Counted from the first letter of the stretch, positions 18,462 to 29,097 are shown. The stretch: 64,000 bases of DNA from Gordonia jacobaea (GCF_001186365.1 NZ_LDTZ01000015.1:372001-436000), one strand, 5' to 3'. Program-made: numbers and translations. Notes: generated by a model from the sequence alone, not told the origin.

Positions 18462-19520
18462 TCAGAAGGACTGCCATCCGCGCAGGTCACCCGCCGCAAT
18501 GCCGTCGAGAGACACCAGTGCGCGATCGCCGGTGCGTTCGCGGACGTCTCCGATGACGACCCACCCCGACGGAACGTCGGATGCCGCGAACGCAGCAAGC
18601 AACTGGTGGTCTTCACCCCCCGTGAGTGCCCAGACGTCGTCGGACTCCCCGAGTTCGGTCGCGGCGCGCGTGGTCGCCGCTGTTCGCGGAACTCGCGAGA
18701 CGTCTACTGCGAGAGCGACATTCGACGCCGCCGCGAGGGTCTCCAGCTCCTCGACGAGCCCGTCGGACACATCGGTCATGGCGTGAGCACCTGCGCGCGC
18801 CGCCACGACACCCGCCGAGAGGTCGGGGTTGGGCAGACGGTGCGCATCCACTACTTCGGCATGCTGTGCGAGTAGCCGGTTGGAGCGCTCCGAATCGTCA
18901 CCATCGCACTCGTCCGCGTCGCGGTTATCAGCGGCAAGCAGGACGGCGAGCCCGGCGGCGGCACTGCCGAGCGGTCCGCTCACGGCCAAGACGTCGCCCG
19001 GTTGCGCACCGGTCAACGCCACCGGGGTGAGCCCGTCGAGCGCGCCGACCGACGTGACGGTGAGCACCACTTGATCTGCGGCGACGAGGTCGCCGCCGAG
19101 CACACGACCGCCGAGACGATGTGTCGCGGCCAGGATGCCGTCGTTGATCTCGGTCACAGTTGTAGCGGGGGTGCTCACCGGACAGGCGATCGACACGACG
19201 ACGCCGACCGTACGTGCCCCCATCGCCGCGATGTCTGCTGCACTCTGGATCACCGCACGCTCGCCTATCTGGCGCGGCGTCGACCAGTCGAAACGAAAGT
19301 GGCGGTCCTGCACGGCGGTGTCCGTGCTGATGACGGTGGGGCCGCCCGCGTCGAACACGGCGGCGTCGTCACCCGATCCGACGACGATGTCGCCCGACGT
19401 TGCGGTCGTCGCCGCCGAGGTGAACAGCGAGATGAGTGCCCGCTCGCCCAGGTCACCGACGGTGACGTCGGCGGGATGGGTGTGGTCGGGGGTCGTGGCG
19501 TTCTCGTCGCCACCTGCCAC
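18462..19520 (-). CDS. thiL: Thiamine-monophosphate kinase
   Basis: Phosphorylates thiamine monophosphate to thiamine pyrophosphate. The 352-residue protein has the PurM-like fold with GSGDDAAVF, ISTDTAVQDRHFRFDW, GDVLAVSGPLGSAAAGL, AMTDVSDGLVEELE and ALTGGEDHQLLA. The longest frame starts at TTG 19526, but GAGGAG lies directly against that codon. GTG 19520 has the same GAGGAG 6 bases upstream, the normal spacing, so I use GTG 19520. An acidic insert (NRDADECDGDDSERSN) interrupts the middle. thiL heads the thiL-carbonic anhydrase-ung unit. Confidence 0.94.
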   Translation of the reverse strand: MAGGDENATTPDHTHPADVTVGDLGERALISLFTSAATTATSGDIVVGSGDDAAVFDAGGPTVISTDTAVQDRHFRFDWSTPRQIGERAVIQSAADIAAMGARTVGVVVSIACPVSTPATTVTEINDGILAATHRLGGRVLGGDLVAADQVVLTVTSVGALDGLTPVALTGAQPGDVLAVSGPLGSAAAGLAVLLAADNRDADECDGDDSERSNRLLAQHAEVVDAHRLPNPDLSAGVVAARAGAHAMTDVSDGLVEELETLAAASNVALAVDVSRVPRTAATTRAATELGESDDVWALTGGEDHQLLAAFAASDVPSGWVVIGDVRERTGDRALVSLDGIAAGDLRGWQSF

Positions 19521-19734
19521 TGTCAACTCCTCGTCGGCTCCACGGTTATTCGTTTCGGTTCGCGCTCTCGCGGCGTTGTGGTGACAATATCCCCACAGTG
19601 TAGTGACTTCGTGTGGCGCTTCGACGCGCGAAGTGGTTTCCGGGAGACCGGAGCCGGATGCCTTCGGCGGCTTGCCGCGGGCGTCGACTCGCCGCTCCCC
19701 AGCCCGGGGCCGACGGCACAGTGGATACGAGAGG

Positions 19735-19980
19735 ATGGCCGTGGTTCAGGCATACATACTGATCCAGACGGAGGTCGGACGAGCCGCATTGGCGGCGGCG
19801 ACGATCGCAGAGATCTCCGGAGTTGCCTCCTCCGAGGAGGTCAGTGGACCCTACGACGTGATCGTGCGGGTCGAGGCCACCGATGCGGGCCACCTGACCA
19901 ACGACGTCGTACCTCAGATCCAGAAGGTCGACGGCATCACACGCACCCTGACCTGCCCGGTGGTGAACGCGGCGCACTGA
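19735..19980 (+). CDS. Lrp/AsnC ligand-binding (RAM) domain protein
   Basis: An 81-residue stand-alone ligand-binding domain: VVQAYILIQTEVGRAALAAA, VSGPYDVIVRVEA and VDGITRTLTCPVV are typical of the C-terminal domain of Lrp/AsnC regulators. There is no helix-turn-helix, so it cannot bind DNA alone. Stand-alone proteins of this type may bind amino acids or modify full-length Lrp partners. The start ATG 19735 is preceded by GAGAGG. It sits divergent from thiL and ahead of the DUF3515 gene. Confidence 0.82.
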   Translation: MAVVQAYILIQTEVGRAALAAATIAEISGVASSEEVSGPYDVIVRVEATDAGHLTNDVVPQIQKVDGITRTLTCPVVNAAH

Positions 19981-20013
19981 CCGGCACGCCACAGGAGCGG
20001 CGAGGCGATGTCC

Positions 20014-20019
20014 TAGGGT
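20014..20019 (+). promoter_or_regulatory. Leaderless -10 box of the DUF3515 gene
   Basis: TAGGGT (TANNNT) lies exactly 7 bases before GTG 20027, and no Shine-Dalgarno lies in between. Confidence 0.55.
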
Positions 20020-20026
20020 TGTCGTC

Positions 20027-20701
20027 GTGACCCCACCCGGACCGGACGAACCCGACAACAACGCCGACCGTGCGGAGAAGCCCGACACCGTCAGCGCGGC
20101 CGACTCCGCCGAAAGCGTCGTGAAGCCCGACGACGCCGAGGACGCCGACGCCACCGAAAGCGCCGAGGACACATCGCACGCACGCTACGGCGACTCCGGC
20201 CCGCGGCTGAATCCTGCGCTGATCGCCACTCTGGTGACGATCCCGGTGATGGTGATCGTGGGCTTCATCGTCTTCGCGGCGCTCCGCCCGGACACCTCGG
20301 ACTCGACGCCCGTCGAGTCGTACACCGCGGAGTCGTCGACTCCCGCGGAATGCGCGAAGTTCCTCGCCGCGCTGCCACAGACCTTCGAGGGCTACGGTGA
20401 CAAAAAGGTTTCGGACACGCAGGCGAGTTGGCCTGCGAACAAAGAGGGCGATCCGGTGATCGTGCGGTGCGGCGTCTCCCGCCCGGCGGAGCTCTCCCCC
20501 ACCAGCAACCTGCAGGTGGTCAACCCCGTGCAGTGGTTCATCACCGATTCCATCGAGGGTTCCGGGCAGGCGTTCGTGTGCGTCGATCACCGCCCCTACG
20601 TCGCGCTGTGGGTTCCGGTGAACGCGGGCAACGGACCGATCACCGACGTGTCGGCCGCCATCGAACGGACACTACCCCGGGGACCACTCGACTTCGGCTG
20701 A
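20027..20701 (+). CDS. DUF3515 family membrane-anchored protein
   Basis: A 224-residue protein with an acidic, probably disordered cytoplasmic N-terminus (1-60), one transmembrane helix (LIATLVTIPVMVIVGFIVFA, about 66-85) and an extracytoplasmic domain of about 130 residues. Conserved features include ECAKFLAALPQ, VIVRCGVSRP, NPVQWFITD and FVCVDHRPYVALWVP. Cysteines at ECAKF, RCGV and VCVD may form a disulfide. The function is unknown; it corresponds in place to M. tuberculosis Rv2980. In that genome ddlA lies between this gene and gpsA, but here only 37 bases separate them. Confidence 0.82.
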   Translation: MTPPGPDEPDNNADRAEKPDTVSAADSAESVVKPDDAEDADATESAEDTSHARYGDSGPRLNPALIATLVTIPVMVIVGFIVFAALRPDTSDSTPVESYTAESSTPAECAKFLAALPQTFEGYGDKKVSDTQASWPANKEGDPVIVRCGVSRPAELSPTSNLQVVNPVQWFITDSIEGSGQAFVCVDHRPYVALWVPVNAGNGPITDVSAAIERTLPRGPLDFG

Positions 20702-20738
20702 GTGGCAACCCCTTTCGCGCGGCTCGAGCGCGAGTGGC

Positions 20739-21752
20739 TTATGCGTGGCCGGAACGGAACTCCGGTTTGGTCTTGCGACCCAGCAATGAGCTGACCGCGT
20801 CCGCCACGGGCAGTCCGTCGTGACAGACGCTGTTCACCGCTTCGGTGAGCGGCATGGAGACCTGGTACTTCTCGGCGAGTGCCGTGACGGACGTACACGA
20901 TTTCACGCCCTCTGCGACCTGACCCGACGCTGCAGCCTGCGCCTCTTCCATCGTCGCCCCCTGCCCGAGATGAGCACCGAAGGTGCGATTGCGCGACAGC
21001 GGCGACGAGCAGGTTGCGACGAGGTCGCCGATACCCGCGAGACCGGCGAGGGTCTCTATCTGCCCACCGACCGCGCTCGAGAGTCTGATGGTCTCCGCGA
21101 GGCCACGCGTGATGATCGTCGCGAGGGTGTTCTGCCCGAATCCGACGCCGCTGGCCATACCGCACGCGAGCGCGATGACGTTCTTGACCGCCCCGCCGAT
21201 CTCGCACCCGATGACGTCGGTGTTGGTGTAGGGCCGGAAGTAGCCGGTATTGAACATCTGCTGCAGTTGCTCGGCACGCGAGAGGTCTGTGCACGCGATC
21301 ACCGTGGCCGCGGGCTGACCCTCGGCGACCTCACGGGCGAGGTTCGGCCCGGTGAGCACCGCGATCTGTTCGGAGGGAACCTCCGCGACCTCCGCGATCA
21401 CCTCGCTCATCCGCATTAGCGTCGACGTCTCGATGCCTTTGGCCAGCGAGACCAGTGTGGCGTCATCGCTCAGGTGCGGACGCCAGTCGGAGAGGTTGTC
21501 GCGCAGGGACTGCGCCGGGACAGCGCACACCACGAGATCCGCGCCGGTCAGTGCGTGCGCGATGTCGCTCGACGCCGTGAGATTCGAGGGAAGGGTGATT
21601 CCCGCCAAATAGTCGGCATTCGTGTGCGACTCGTTGATCCGATCGGCGAGTTCTTCTCGCCGACACCACAGAGTGGTATCGGTCCCCGCGTCGCTGAGTA
21701 CCTTCGCCGTCGCCGTGCCCCAAGACCCGGCACCCATCACAACCGCCCGCAC
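20739..21752 (-). CDS. gpsA: Glycerol-3-phosphate dehydrogenase [NAD(P)+]
   Basis: Makes sn-glycerol 3-phosphate for phospholipid synthesis. The 337-residue protein has the Rossmann motif [52 protein letters not shown] and the catalytic-lysine region [17 protein letters not shown] use GTG 21752, preceded by AGGAGA at good spacing. The ATG at 21764 overlaps that same AGGAGA and is less likely. Transcription is divergent from cofC. Confidence 0.95.
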   Translation of the reverse strand: MRAVVMGAGSWGTATAKVLSDAGTDTTLWCRREELADRINESHTNADYLAGITLPSNLTASSDIAHALTGADLVVCAVPAQSLRDNLSDWRPHLSDDATLVSLAKGIETSTLMRMSEVIAEVAEVPSEQIAVLTGPNLAREVAEGQPAATVIACTDLSRAEQLQQMFNTGYFRPYTNTDVIGCEIGGAVKNVIALACGMASGVGFGQNTLATIITRGLAETIRLSSAVGGQIETLAGLAGIGDLVATCSSPLSRNRTFGAHLGQGATMEEAQAAASGQVAEGVKSCTSVTALAEKYQVSMPLTEAVNSVCHDGLPVADAVSSLLGRKTKPEFRSGHA

Positions 21753-21934
21753 AACTCTCCTCATTCGCCCGACATCGCTTCGGTCAAGGGTAGACCGCCG
21801 ATGATGCCCGTCCGGTCGATTCAAGAACCTGCGGCGCCGAGCACCCCGGGCATCCACACGCGCTCTCCCGCATGGGTCATCATGTCTACATGACCCTCTC
21901 GTGTGTACGCGGTCATCCGAACGAGCGACGACGC

Positions 21935-22801
21935 ATGCCCGCCGACGCTCCGCGACCCGCCGATCGCGGTCAGCACTGCGACGACTCCGGCGACGAGTGC
22001 ACGCTCGGCAGCATGGTCGCGGTCCTCGCGGTCAAGCGACTCGGCGACGCCAAATCACGTCTCGTCTCGACCATGGGCGACGACGCAGCGCATGGCGCGG
22101 AAACGAGCGGTGGGGACACGAGCGGCGGGAAGATTGCTGCCGACAGTGCTCCGGCAACGCTCTCGCCCGCCCAGCGCGAGCGCCTGCGCGCCGACCCCGG
22201 TGCGTTCGTACTCGCCATGTTCGCCGACACCATCGCCACCCTGCACGAAGCGGGGATTCGCGACGTCGTCGTCGTGACCCCTGATCACCGTGTCCGCGAG
22301 CGGGCGCAACAGCTCGCGGCACACGTCGTCGACGAGCCCGGCGACGTCGCAGGCGACTTGAATGCGGCGTACGCGCTCGGTGCCGCCACGGCTCGGACCA
22401 GGTGGCCTGCGCATCGGCAGGTCTTGATCGTCCAGGCCGACCTTCCCGCCGCGCAGCCGACGAGTCTGCGCGAGATCGTCGACGCCGCGGTCGAACGAGG
22501 CGAGTCGATGGTGACCGACCGTGCGGGCACCGGCACGTCGCTTCTGCTGCGGCCGATGACGGCACACGAGTTACCGCGTTTCGGGCCGGATTCGGCTGCG
22601 GCACACCGTGCCGCGGGAGTTGTCGAACTCGACCCCGAGCATCTCCTCTGGCCCGACGTGCGCACCGACGTCGACACCGTCGGCGATCTCATCGCAGCAC
22701 TGCGACTCGGCGTCGGCGAGCACACGAGGTCGGTACTTAAAGATGTCCGGATTCCCGGCGCGACGGCCAGCGGTGTCGGCGAACAGTCCGATGCGTCATG
22801 A
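21935..22801 (+). CDS. cofC: Phosphoenolpyruvate/2-phospho-L-lactate guanylyltransferase, F420 synthesis
   Basis: Activates phosphoenolpyruvate or phospholactate with GTP at an early step of coenzyme F420 synthesis. Family motifs are [76 protein letters not shown] and the metal-binding DVDTVGDL. An acidic Gly/Ser/Thr insert of about 35 residues follows KSRLVSTMG and is absent from the M. tuberculosis protein. The start is uncertain: ATG 21890, 21935 and 22013 are all in frame, and 22013 begins right at the conserved fold. ppk1 follows after 7 bases. The F420-type PPOX protein at 29854 is a possible user of the cofactor. Confidence 0.87.
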   Translation: MPADAPRPADRGQHCDDSGDECTLGSMVAVLAVKRLGDAKSRLVSTMGDDAAHGAETSGGDTSGGKIAADSAPATLSPAQRERLRADPGAFVLAMFADTIATLHEAGIRDVVVVTPDHRVRERAQQLAAHVVDEPGDVAGDLNAAYALGAATARTRWPAHRQVLIVQADLPAAQPTSLREIVDAAVERGESMVTDRAGTGTSLLLRPMTAHELPRFGPDSAAAHRAAGVVELDPEHLLWPDVRTDVDTVGDLIAALRLGVGEHTRSVLKDVRIPGATASGVGEQSDAS

Positions 22802-22808
22802 TTGAACG

Positions 22809-25007
22809 GTGAGCACAGCCGACGACACCACGACGACTCAGGTCTCAACACAACCGATCAGTGCGATTCCTGGTGCGCCGCCCGCGGCAACTCTCGAACC
22901 GGGCGAGTCAGCCGATCTTCCTGAGGACAGATATCTCAATCGCGAGCTGAGTTGGCTCGACTTCAATTCGCGTGTCCTCGCCCTCGCCGAGGACACGTCG
23001 ATCCCGCTGCTCGAACGCGCGAAGTTCCTCGCCATCTTCGCGTCGAACCTCGATGAGTTCTTCATGGTCCGCGTCGCGGGTCTCAAGCGCCGTGACGAAA
23101 CCGGCCTGTCGGTCCGTTCAGCCGACGGACTCTCCCCACGCGAACAATTGCTGCGCATCGCCGGCCGCACTCAGACTCTTGCCGACCGGCACGCCAGAGT
23201 GTTTCTCGACTCGGTGCGTCCTGCCTTGGCGGACAACGACATCTACGTCGTCGGGTGGTCGGAACTCACCGAGGCCCAGCAGGCCCGGATGGTCGAGTAC
23301 TTCCACGATGACGTGTTCCCGGTGCTGACGCCCCTCGCCGTCGATCCTGCCCACCCCTTCCCCTACATCAGCGGACTGAGTCTCAATCTCGCTGTCACCG
23401 TGCGCGACGCGGGCGAAGGCGGCGAGCACTTCGCGCGAGTCAAGGTGCCCGACAACGTCAATCGGTTCGTTCGTGTCGATCGACTGATGCCGCCGAGCAC
23501 AGAGAAAGACGGAAAAGGACATCGCACCGCGATCTTCCTGCCGATGGAAAATCTGATCGCCGCCAATCTCGGACATCTGTTCCCCGGCATGGAGATCGTC
23601 GAGCACCACGCCTTCCGCATCACGCGCAACGCAGACTTCGAGGTCGAAGAGGATCGCGACGAAGACCTGCTTCAGGCGCTCGAACGTGAACTCGCACGGC
23701 GCCGGTTCGGTTCGCCGGTCCGACTCGAGGTCGCCGACGACATGACCGAGCACATGCTCGAACTGCTCCTACGTGAACTCGACGTCAACCCCGCCGACGT
23801 CATTCAGGTTCCCGGACTGCTCGACCTGGCGTCGCTGTTCGAGATCGGCTCACTCGACCGGCCGCAGCTCAAGGACCCGCCGTTCGTTCCGTCGACGCAT
23901 CCCGCCTTCGGCGAGCGGGAGACACCCAAGAGTGTGTTCTCGACGCTGCGCGAAGGCGACGTCCTCGTCCACCACCCCTACGATTCGTTCTCGACGAGCG
24001 TGCAGCGCTTCATCGAGCAGGCCGCTGCCGACCCGCAGGTTCTCGCTATCAAGCAGACGCTGTATCGCACCTCGGGCGACTCGCCGATCGTCAACGCGCT
24101 CATCGACGCTGCCGAGGCAGGCAAGCAGGTCGTGGCGCTCGTCGAGATCAAAGCGCGCTTCGACGAACAGGCAAACATCAAGTGGGCGCGACAGCTCGAG
24201 CAGGCAGGCGTGCACGTCGTCTACGGCCTCGTCGGACTCAAAACCCACTGCAAGACATGCCTTGTGGTGCGTCGTGAGGGATCGTCGATCCGACGCTATT
24301 GCCACATCGGCACCGGCAATTACAACCCGAAGACCGCGCGGCTCTACGAGGACGTCGGGTTGTTCACTGCCGCACCGGACATCGGCGCCGACCTGACCGA
24401 CCTGTTCAACACGCTGACCGGTTACTCCCGCAAACGCGAGTACCGCAACATCCTGGTCGCTCCCACCGGGATTCGTTCCGGCATCGTCGAGCGCATCAAC
24501 CGTGAGATCGAACTCAAGCACGAGGGCGATCCGCGCGCCCGAGTTCGGTTGAAGGCCAACGCTCTCGTCGACGAGCAGGTGATCGATGCCCTGTACCGCG
24601 CATCGCAGAACGGTGTTCCGGTAGAGATCGTCGTGCGTGGAATCTGCGCCTTGCGTCCCGGGATGCCAGGCGTCAGCGACAACATTCATGTGCGCTCGAT
24701 CCTCGGCCAATTCCTCGAACACTCACGCATCTTCCACTTCGGGGCGCAGGATGAGTATTGGATCGGCAGCGCCGACATGATGCACCGGAACCTCGATCGA
24801 CGCATCGAGGTGATGGTGCAGGTGCGCGACGACCGACTCACCGCTGAACTCGGCGACATCTTCGATTCGGCACTCGACCCCCGCACGCGATGCTGGGTCC
24901 TGCAGTCGGACGGTAGCTGGCGGGCCTCGCCCGCTGCGGGCGAGGAGGTACGCGACCATCAGCGACAGATGATGCGGCGTACCCGCCGTCGCGACGCAGG
25001 TATGTGA
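22809..25007 (+). CDS. ppk1: Polyphosphate kinase 1
   Basis: Reversibly transfers the ATP gamma-phosphate to inorganic polyphosphate, for phosphate and energy storage. The 732-residue protein has all four PPK1 domains: N-terminal [16 protein letters not shown] and [16 protein letters not shown], then the catalytic domains with [27 protein letters not shown], the phospho-accepting histidine in [12 protein letters not shown] and a C-terminal [21 protein letters not shown]. The start is GTG 22809, 7 bases after cofC. The N-terminal 45 residues before YLNREL are Thr/Pro/Ala-rich and probably disordered. mutT1 follows. Confidence 0.97.
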   Translation: MSTADDTTTTQVSTQPISAIPGAPPAATLEPGESADLPEDRYLNRELSWLDFNSRVLALAEDTSIPLLERAKFLAIFASNLDEFFMVRVAGLKRRDETGLSVRSADGLSPREQLLRIAGRTQTLADRHARVFLDSVRPALADNDIYVVGWSELTEAQQARMVEYFHDDVFPVLTPLAVDPAHPFPYISGLSLNLAVTVRDAGEGGEHFARVKVPDNVNRFVRVDRLMPPSTEKDGKGHRTAIFLPMENLIAANLGHLFPGMEIVEHHAFRITRNADFEVEEDRDEDLLQALERELARRRFGSPVRLEVADDMTEHMLELLLRELDVNPADVIQVPGLLDLASLFEIGSLDRPQLKDPPFVPSTHPAFGERETPKSVFSTLREGDVLVHHPYDSFSTSVQRFIEQAAADPQVLAIKQTLYRTSGDSPIVNALIDAAEAGKQVVALVEIKARFDEQANIKWARQLEQAGVHVVYGLVGLKTHCKTCLVVRREGSSIRRYCHIGTGNYNPKTARLYEDVGLFTAAPDIGADLTDLFNTLTGYSRKREYRNILVAPTGIRSGIVERINREIELKHEGDPRARVRLKANALVDEQVIDALYRASQNGVPVEIVVRGICALRPGMPGVSDNIHVRSILGQFLEHSRIFHFGAQDEYWIGSADMMHRNLDRRIEVMVQVRDDRLTAELGDIFDSALDPRTRCWVLQSDGSWRASPAAGEEVRDHQRQMMRRTRRRDAGM

Positions 25008-25052
25008 CGAGGCCACCCTTTTCGTAACCTTCGGCCACTAACATCACAGGCA

Positions 25053-25967
25053 ATGTCTAAGACACACAAGACGATCTGGGCTGCTGGCGGCGTGCTGTGG
25101 CGGCCACGGGAGAACAACAGTGTCGAGATCGGTGTGATCCATCGACCTCGCTACGACGACTGGACGCTTCCCAAGGGGAAGATCGAAGCCGACGAAACAC
25201 TGGTCATGACCGCGGTCCGCGAGATCGGCGAGGAGACCGGCTACCGCGTACGCGTGGGCAGGTATCTCCGCGATGTCAGCTACAACATCTCGAGCGGCCG
25301 AAAGCGCGTGCGGTACTGGTCGGCTCGAGCCGTCGGCGGAGATTTCGTCGAGAACCATGAAGTCGACGAGATGGAGTGGCTCGGCGTCGACGCCGCCGAG
25401 CGTCTCCTAAGCTACTCGCAGGATCGCCGCGTACTACGTGAATTCCTAAGGCTCCCAGCCGATCTCGATACACTGGTGCTGGTTCGCCACGCCAAGGCGG
25501 GCAGTCGCTCCAGGTATCACGGCGACGACAGGCTGCGTCCGCTCGACGCCGAAGGACGCGCACAGGCCGACGCGCTGTCGGTGATGCTTCCCGCGTTCGG
25601 TACCAACGAGATCCACAGCGCCGACCGGACCAGGTGCGAACAGACCCTAGCACCGACCGCGCGTGCGTTGGGGGTGCCGATCATCATGGAATCGACGCTG
25701 TCAGAAGAGGCTTTCCGCGACGACCCCGTTGCCGCGCAACGACGCATCGTCGACCTCGCGACCGACTCGGGACCCGTCGTGCGCGCAGTGTGCAGTCAGG
25801 GCAAGGTGATTCCGCCCCTCATGGAGTGGTGGGGCAAACAGGACGGCGCCTCGTTGCCCGCCGCGCGCAATCGCAAGGCCAGCGCCTGGGTGGTGTCGAC
25901 ACATCAGGGCAAGCTCGTCGCCGCCGACCATATCGACAGTCCACTCCCTCACCGCGACGTGGAATGA
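25053..25967 (+). CDS. mutT1: MutT1-type Nudix hydrolase with C-terminal histidine phosphatase domain
   Basis: A 304-residue two-domain enzyme. Residues 1-140 form a Nudix domain with a complete Nudix box (GKIEADETLVMTAVREIGEE, then TGY). Residues 145-304 form a histidine-phosphatase domain starting LVLVRHAKAGSRSRY. In mycobacteria this architecture hydrolyses 8-oxo-dGTP and diadenosine polyphosphates, with the second domain dephosphorylating the product. The start is ATG 25053; TAACAT lies 8 bases upstream, a possible near-leaderless -10. It follows ppk1 by 45 bases and converges with hupB across a strong hairpin. Confidence 0.92.
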   Translation: MSKTHKTIWAAGGVLWRPRENNSVEIGVIHRPRYDDWTLPKGKIEADETLVMTAVREIGEETGYRVRVGRYLRDVSYNISSGRKRVRYWSARAVGGDFVENHEVDEMEWLGVDAAERLLSYSQDRRVLREFLRLPADLDTLVLVRHAKAGSRSRYHGDDRLRPLDAEGRAQADALSVMLPAFGTNEIHSADRTRCEQTLAPTARALGVPIIMESTLSEEAFRDDPVAAQRRIVDLATDSGPVVRAVCSQGKVIPPLMEWWGKQDGASLPAARNRKASAWVVSTHQGKLVAADHIDSPLPHRDVE

Positions 25968-25999
25968 CCTGTCACACGGGTTAATCGGTCCGGATACAC

Positions 26000-26034
26000 C
26001 TCACCCCCGACGGGGGAAGGCCATCGGGGGTGAG
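26000..26034. terminator. Bidirectional hairpin between mutT1 and hupB
   Basis: A perfect 11-bp inverted repeat, ctcacccccga at 26000-26010 and tcgggggtgag at 26024-26034, with a 13-base loop. It lies between two convergent genes and can end transcription from both. Confidence 0.75.
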
Positions 26035-26064
26035 TTGAGGGTGTGTACTCGACGCTGCTGACTC

Positions 26065-26715
26065 TCAGCGACGGGTGGTCTTCTTGGCGGCTGTCTTCTT
26101 GGCCGTCGTCTTCTTTGCCGGCGTGGCCGTGGTCTTCTTGGCCGCGGTGGTGGTCTTCTTGGCCGGCGTGGTCTTCTTGGCCGCGGTGGTCTTCTTCGCC
26201 GCGGTGGTGGTCTTCTTGGCCGGCGTGGTCTTCTTGGCCGCGGTGGTCTTCTTCGCCGCGGTGGTGGTCTTCTTGGCCGGCGTGGTCTTCTTGGCCGCGG
26301 TCGTCGTCTTCTTCGCAGCGGTGGTCTTCTTCGCCGCGGTGCCTGTCGACTTCTTTGCCGCAGTGGTCTTCTTGGCCGCAGTGCCCGTGGTGGCCGCGCT
26401 GCCACGCTTCACGGCAGGACCCGACGAGGCGAGCTTCTGCTTGCCGGAGACGACTGCCTTGAACTGAGCGCCGGGGCGGAACGCGGGCACCGATGTCGCG
26501 CGGACCTTCACGGTCTCACCCGTGCGCGGGTTGCGCGCGACGCGCGGTGCGCGACGACGCTTCTCGAAGACACCGAATCCGGTGATGGTGACGCTCTCAC
26601 CCTTGTTGACTGCGCGCACGATCGAATCGACCAACTGCTCGACCGCCTGGGTCGCGGTCTTTCGATCCGTGTCGAGTTTTACTGTCAGCTCATCGATGAG
26701 CTCTGCCTTGTTCAT
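26065..26715 (-). CDS. hupB: DNA-binding protein HU with long lysine-rich tail
   Basis: A nucleoid protein of 216 residues. Residues 1-90 are the HU fold: [61 protein letters not shown]. Residues about 105-216 are a tail of AAKKTT and PAKKTT repeats ending TRR, like the histone-H1-like tails of mycobacterial HupB. The tail is built from 57-bp DNA repeats. The start is ATG 26715 with GGAGG 6 bases upstream; an upstream ATG (26730) lacks such a site. The 176-base 5' region contains a 6-bp hairpin (ctggcc...ggccag). The tail should compact DNA and may be acetylated, as known for mycobacteria. Confidence 0.97.
   Translation of the reverse strand: MNKAELIDELTVKLDTDRKTATQAVEQLVDSIVRAVNKGESVTITGFGVFEKRRRAPRVARNPRTGETVKVRATSVPAFRPGAQFKAVVSGKQKLASSGPAVKRGSAATTGTAAKKTTAAKKSTGTAAKKTTAAKKTTTAAKKTTPAKKTTTAAKKTTAAKKTTPAKKTTTAAKKTTAAKKTTPAKKTTTAAKKTTATPAKKTTAKKTAAKKTTRR
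26151..26321. repeat. 57-bp tandem repeats in hupB
   Basis: Units start at 26151, 26208 and 26265. The first two 57-base copies are identical and the third matches for about 40 bases before diverging. Each encodes 19 residues made of [13 protein letters not shown] and TTPAKK blocks. Perfect identity suggests recent expansion or homogenisation. Confidence 0.9.
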
Positions 26716-26891
26716 TGGATACCTCCGCAAGCCGATCTGGCCCTCTTATCAGGCCAGCTACCACCACACGGTAAACGTCGACGCCGAAAACTTCCATCTT
26801 CCACGCCAATTAGCGCGACGTGTCACCAATTCGTCACGCTTTCGGGCACTTCCGTCGTGGTATCGCGGAAAGGCTTATGCAGAGCCTTAAA

Positions 26892-27485
26892 TCAGAGCGG
26901 CAATGTTGTCGGCTTCCATGACGGGCGACGCTGCTCATACTCAGAAATCGCGTCTACCTGCCGTAATGTCAGCCCGATGTCGTCGAGGCCCTCCATCAGA
27001 CGCCACCGCGTGTAGTCATCAATTGTCAACGGCACCACGAGGTCTCCCGCGGTTACGGTCCGATCTTCGAGGCTCACAGTCAGTTCGAGACCCGGCTGCT
27101 CTTCGAGACGCTTCCAGATCAGTTCGACGTCGGATTGCTCGACCTGCGCGGCGACGAGGCCGGCCTTTCCGGCGTTGCCGCGGAAGATGTCTGCGAACCG
27201 CGACGAGATGACGACGCGAAATCCGAAGTCCGACAGCGCCCAGACGGCGTGCTCACGTGACGACCCGGTGCCGAAGTCGGGACCCGCGACCAGAACCGAG
27301 CCGCGATTCCAGGGCTCGACGTTGAGGATGAAGTCGGGGTCGGTCCGCCAGCCGGCGAACAGTCCGTCCTCAAAACCCGTGCGGGTCACGCGCTTCAGGT
27401 AGACGGCGGGGATGATCTGGTCGGTGTCGACATTGCTTCGACGCAGCGGAACGCCGATGCCTGTGTGGGTGATGAACGGTTCCAT
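26892..27485 (-). CDS. leuD: 3-isopropylmalate dehydratase small subunit
   Basis: With LeuC it isomerises 2-isopropylmalate to 3-isopropylmalate in leucine synthesis. The 197-residue protein has [19 protein letters not shown] and the substrate-recognition loop [20 protein letters not shown]. The start is ATG 27485, 70 bases after leuC on the same strand. The upstream part of the frame has no LeuD content. Confidence 0.96.
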   Translation of the reverse strand: MEPFITHTGIGVPLRRSNVDTDQIIPAVYLKRVTRTGFEDGLFAGWRTDPDFILNVEPWNRGSVLVAGPDFGTGSSREHAVWALSDFGFRVVISSRFADIFRGNAGKAGLVAAQVEQSDVELIWKRLEEQPGLELTVSLEDRTVTAGDLVVPLTIDDYTRWRLMEGLDDIGLTLRQVDAISEYEQRRPSWKPTTLPL

Positions 27486-27555
27486 GGTGTGTGCCTCTTG
27501 CGATCTGGGAGTTGGCTTCGGTGATGGCGGAGTCAGACGGCGCGTCGCGCGCCTG

Positions 27556-28983
27556 TCACAGATCCGCGGGCGACGACAGCGTGCCTCGCACAGCCGTTGC
27601 CGCGGCAACGGCGGGTGACACGAGATGTGTACGGCCGCCCTTGCCTTGTCGCCCTTCGAAGTTGCGGTTCGACGTCGACGCGCAGCGCTCGCCGGGCGCG
27701 AGCTGATCTGGGTTCATTCCAAGACACATCGAGCATCCGGCCTGACGCCACTCCGCGCCTGCCGTGGTGAAGATCTCGCCGAGACCCTCCTCGTCGGCCT
27801 GCGCACGCACCCGCATCGAGCCCGGGACCACAAGCATCCGAACACCTTCGGCGACCGTCCGACCGTCGAGGATCTCGGCGACGGCACGCAGATCCTCGAT
27901 CCGACCGTTCGTGCACGAGCCGACGAAGACGGTGTCGACGCTGATCTCGCGCAACGGGGTTCCCGGGGTGAGGTCCATGTACTCAAGAGCTTTCGACGCC
28001 GCGCCGGCCGCGTTCTCGTCGCCGAAGTCGGCCGGGTCCGGGACCGAAGCCGAGAGTGGCGCTCCCTGGCCGGGATTCGTACCCCACGTGACGAAGGGAC
28101 TCAACGAAGCGCCATCGATGTGCACTTCCTCGTCGAATTCGGCGCCGTCATCGGTGCGCAATGACTTCCAATACTCGACGGCCGCATCCCAATCCGCCCC
28201 CTTCGGAGCATTCGGACGGCCCTTGAGGAATTCGAAGGTGGTCTCGTCGGGAGCAATCATGCCCGCACGCGCGCCCGCCTCGATCGACATGTTGCAGATT
28301 GTCATCCGCGCTTCCATCGAGAGATTCTCGATGGCGCTACCGCGATACTCGAGTACGTAGCCCTGTCCGCCGCCCGTACCGATTTTGGCGATAACGGCCA
28401 GGATCAGATCCTTACTCGTGACACCGGGCGGCAACTCGCCGTCGACCGTGATGGCCATCGTCCGAAATGGTCGCAACGACAGCGTCTGCGTCGCGAGTAC
28501 GTGCTCGACCTCCGATGTCCCGATTCCCATTGCGAGCGCACCGAAGGCACCGTGGGTCGACGTGTGACTGTCACCGCAGACAACCGTCATTCCGGGCTGG
28601 GTCAGTCCCAGCTGAGGACCGACGACGTGAACGATGCCCTGTTCCTTGTCGCCCATGGGGTGCAGGCGGATACCGAACTCTTCACAGTTGCTTCGCAGGG
28701 TGTCGACCTGCGTGCGCGACACCGGGTCGGCGATGGGCAGGTTTGTGTCGACCGTCGGCACGTTGTGATCCTCGGTCGCGATCGTCAGGTCCGGCCGGTG
28801 GACGGGCCTGCCCGCGAGCCGCAGACCTTCGAATGCCTGCGGACTCGTGACCTCGTGAACGAGGTGGAGATCGATGAAGATCAGATCGGGGTCGTTGCCA
28901 CCGTTCGCGTCTCCGCGTACGACGACGTGGTCGTCCCACACCTTCTCGGCGAGAGTACGAGGCTTACTTGCGCTGTTCGTCAT
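27556..28983 (-). CDS. leuC: 3-isopropylmalate dehydratase large subunit
   Basis: The [4Fe-4S] catalytic subunit of isopropylmalate isomerase. The 475-residue protein shows [31 protein letters not shown], and the iron-sulfur cysteines in [13 protein letters not shown] and [18 protein letters not shown] 28983 gives the usual length; ATG 28995 in the same frame adds four residues and cannot be excluded. The gene is divergent from the IclR regulator at 29098, the arrangement in which LtbR-type regulators control leuCD. Confidence 0.97.
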   Translation of the reverse strand: MTNSASKPRTLAEKVWDDHVVVRGDANGGNDPDLIFIDLHLVHEVTSPQAFEGLRLAGRPVHRPDLTIATEDHNVPTVDTNLPIADPVSRTQVDTLRSNCEEFGIRLHPMGDKEQGIVHVVGPQLGLTQPGMTVVCGDSHTSTHGAFGALAMGIGTSEVEHVLATQTLSLRPFRTMAITVDGELPPGVTSKDLILAVIAKIGTGGGQGYVLEYRGSAIENLSMEARMTICNMSIEAGARAGMIAPDETTFEFLKGRPNAPKGADWDAAVEYWKSLRTDDGAEFDEEVHIDGASLSPFVTWGTNPGQGAPLSASVPDPADFGDENAAGAASKALEYMDLTPGTPLREISVDTVFVGSCTNGRIEDLRAVAEILDGRTVAEGVRMLVVPGSMRVRAQADEEGLGEIFTTAGAEWRQAGCSMCLGMNPDQLAPGERCASTSNRNFEGRQGKGGRTHLVSPAVAAATAVRGTLSSPADL

Positions 28984-29085
28984 CACTGCACTCATTCTGG
29001 CTGTAGCACTTGTGGTTTCGGGTGGGGTGCGGCGAGGGTCGGCGGGCTGTGCCGTCTCTCGCGTGCATCTCACGATGTGGACCGC

Positions 29086-29091
29086 TAGTAT
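29086..29091 (+). promoter_or_regulatory. Leaderless -10 box of the IclR gene
   Basis: TAGTAT (TANNNT) lies exactly 6 bases before ATG 29098. No Shine-Dalgarno lies between them. Confidence 0.6.
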
Positions 29092-29097
29092 CGTCCT

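Noticed and set aside
26151..26321. CRISPR array
   Set aside because: The 57-bp units are contiguous without spacers and lie in frame inside hupB.
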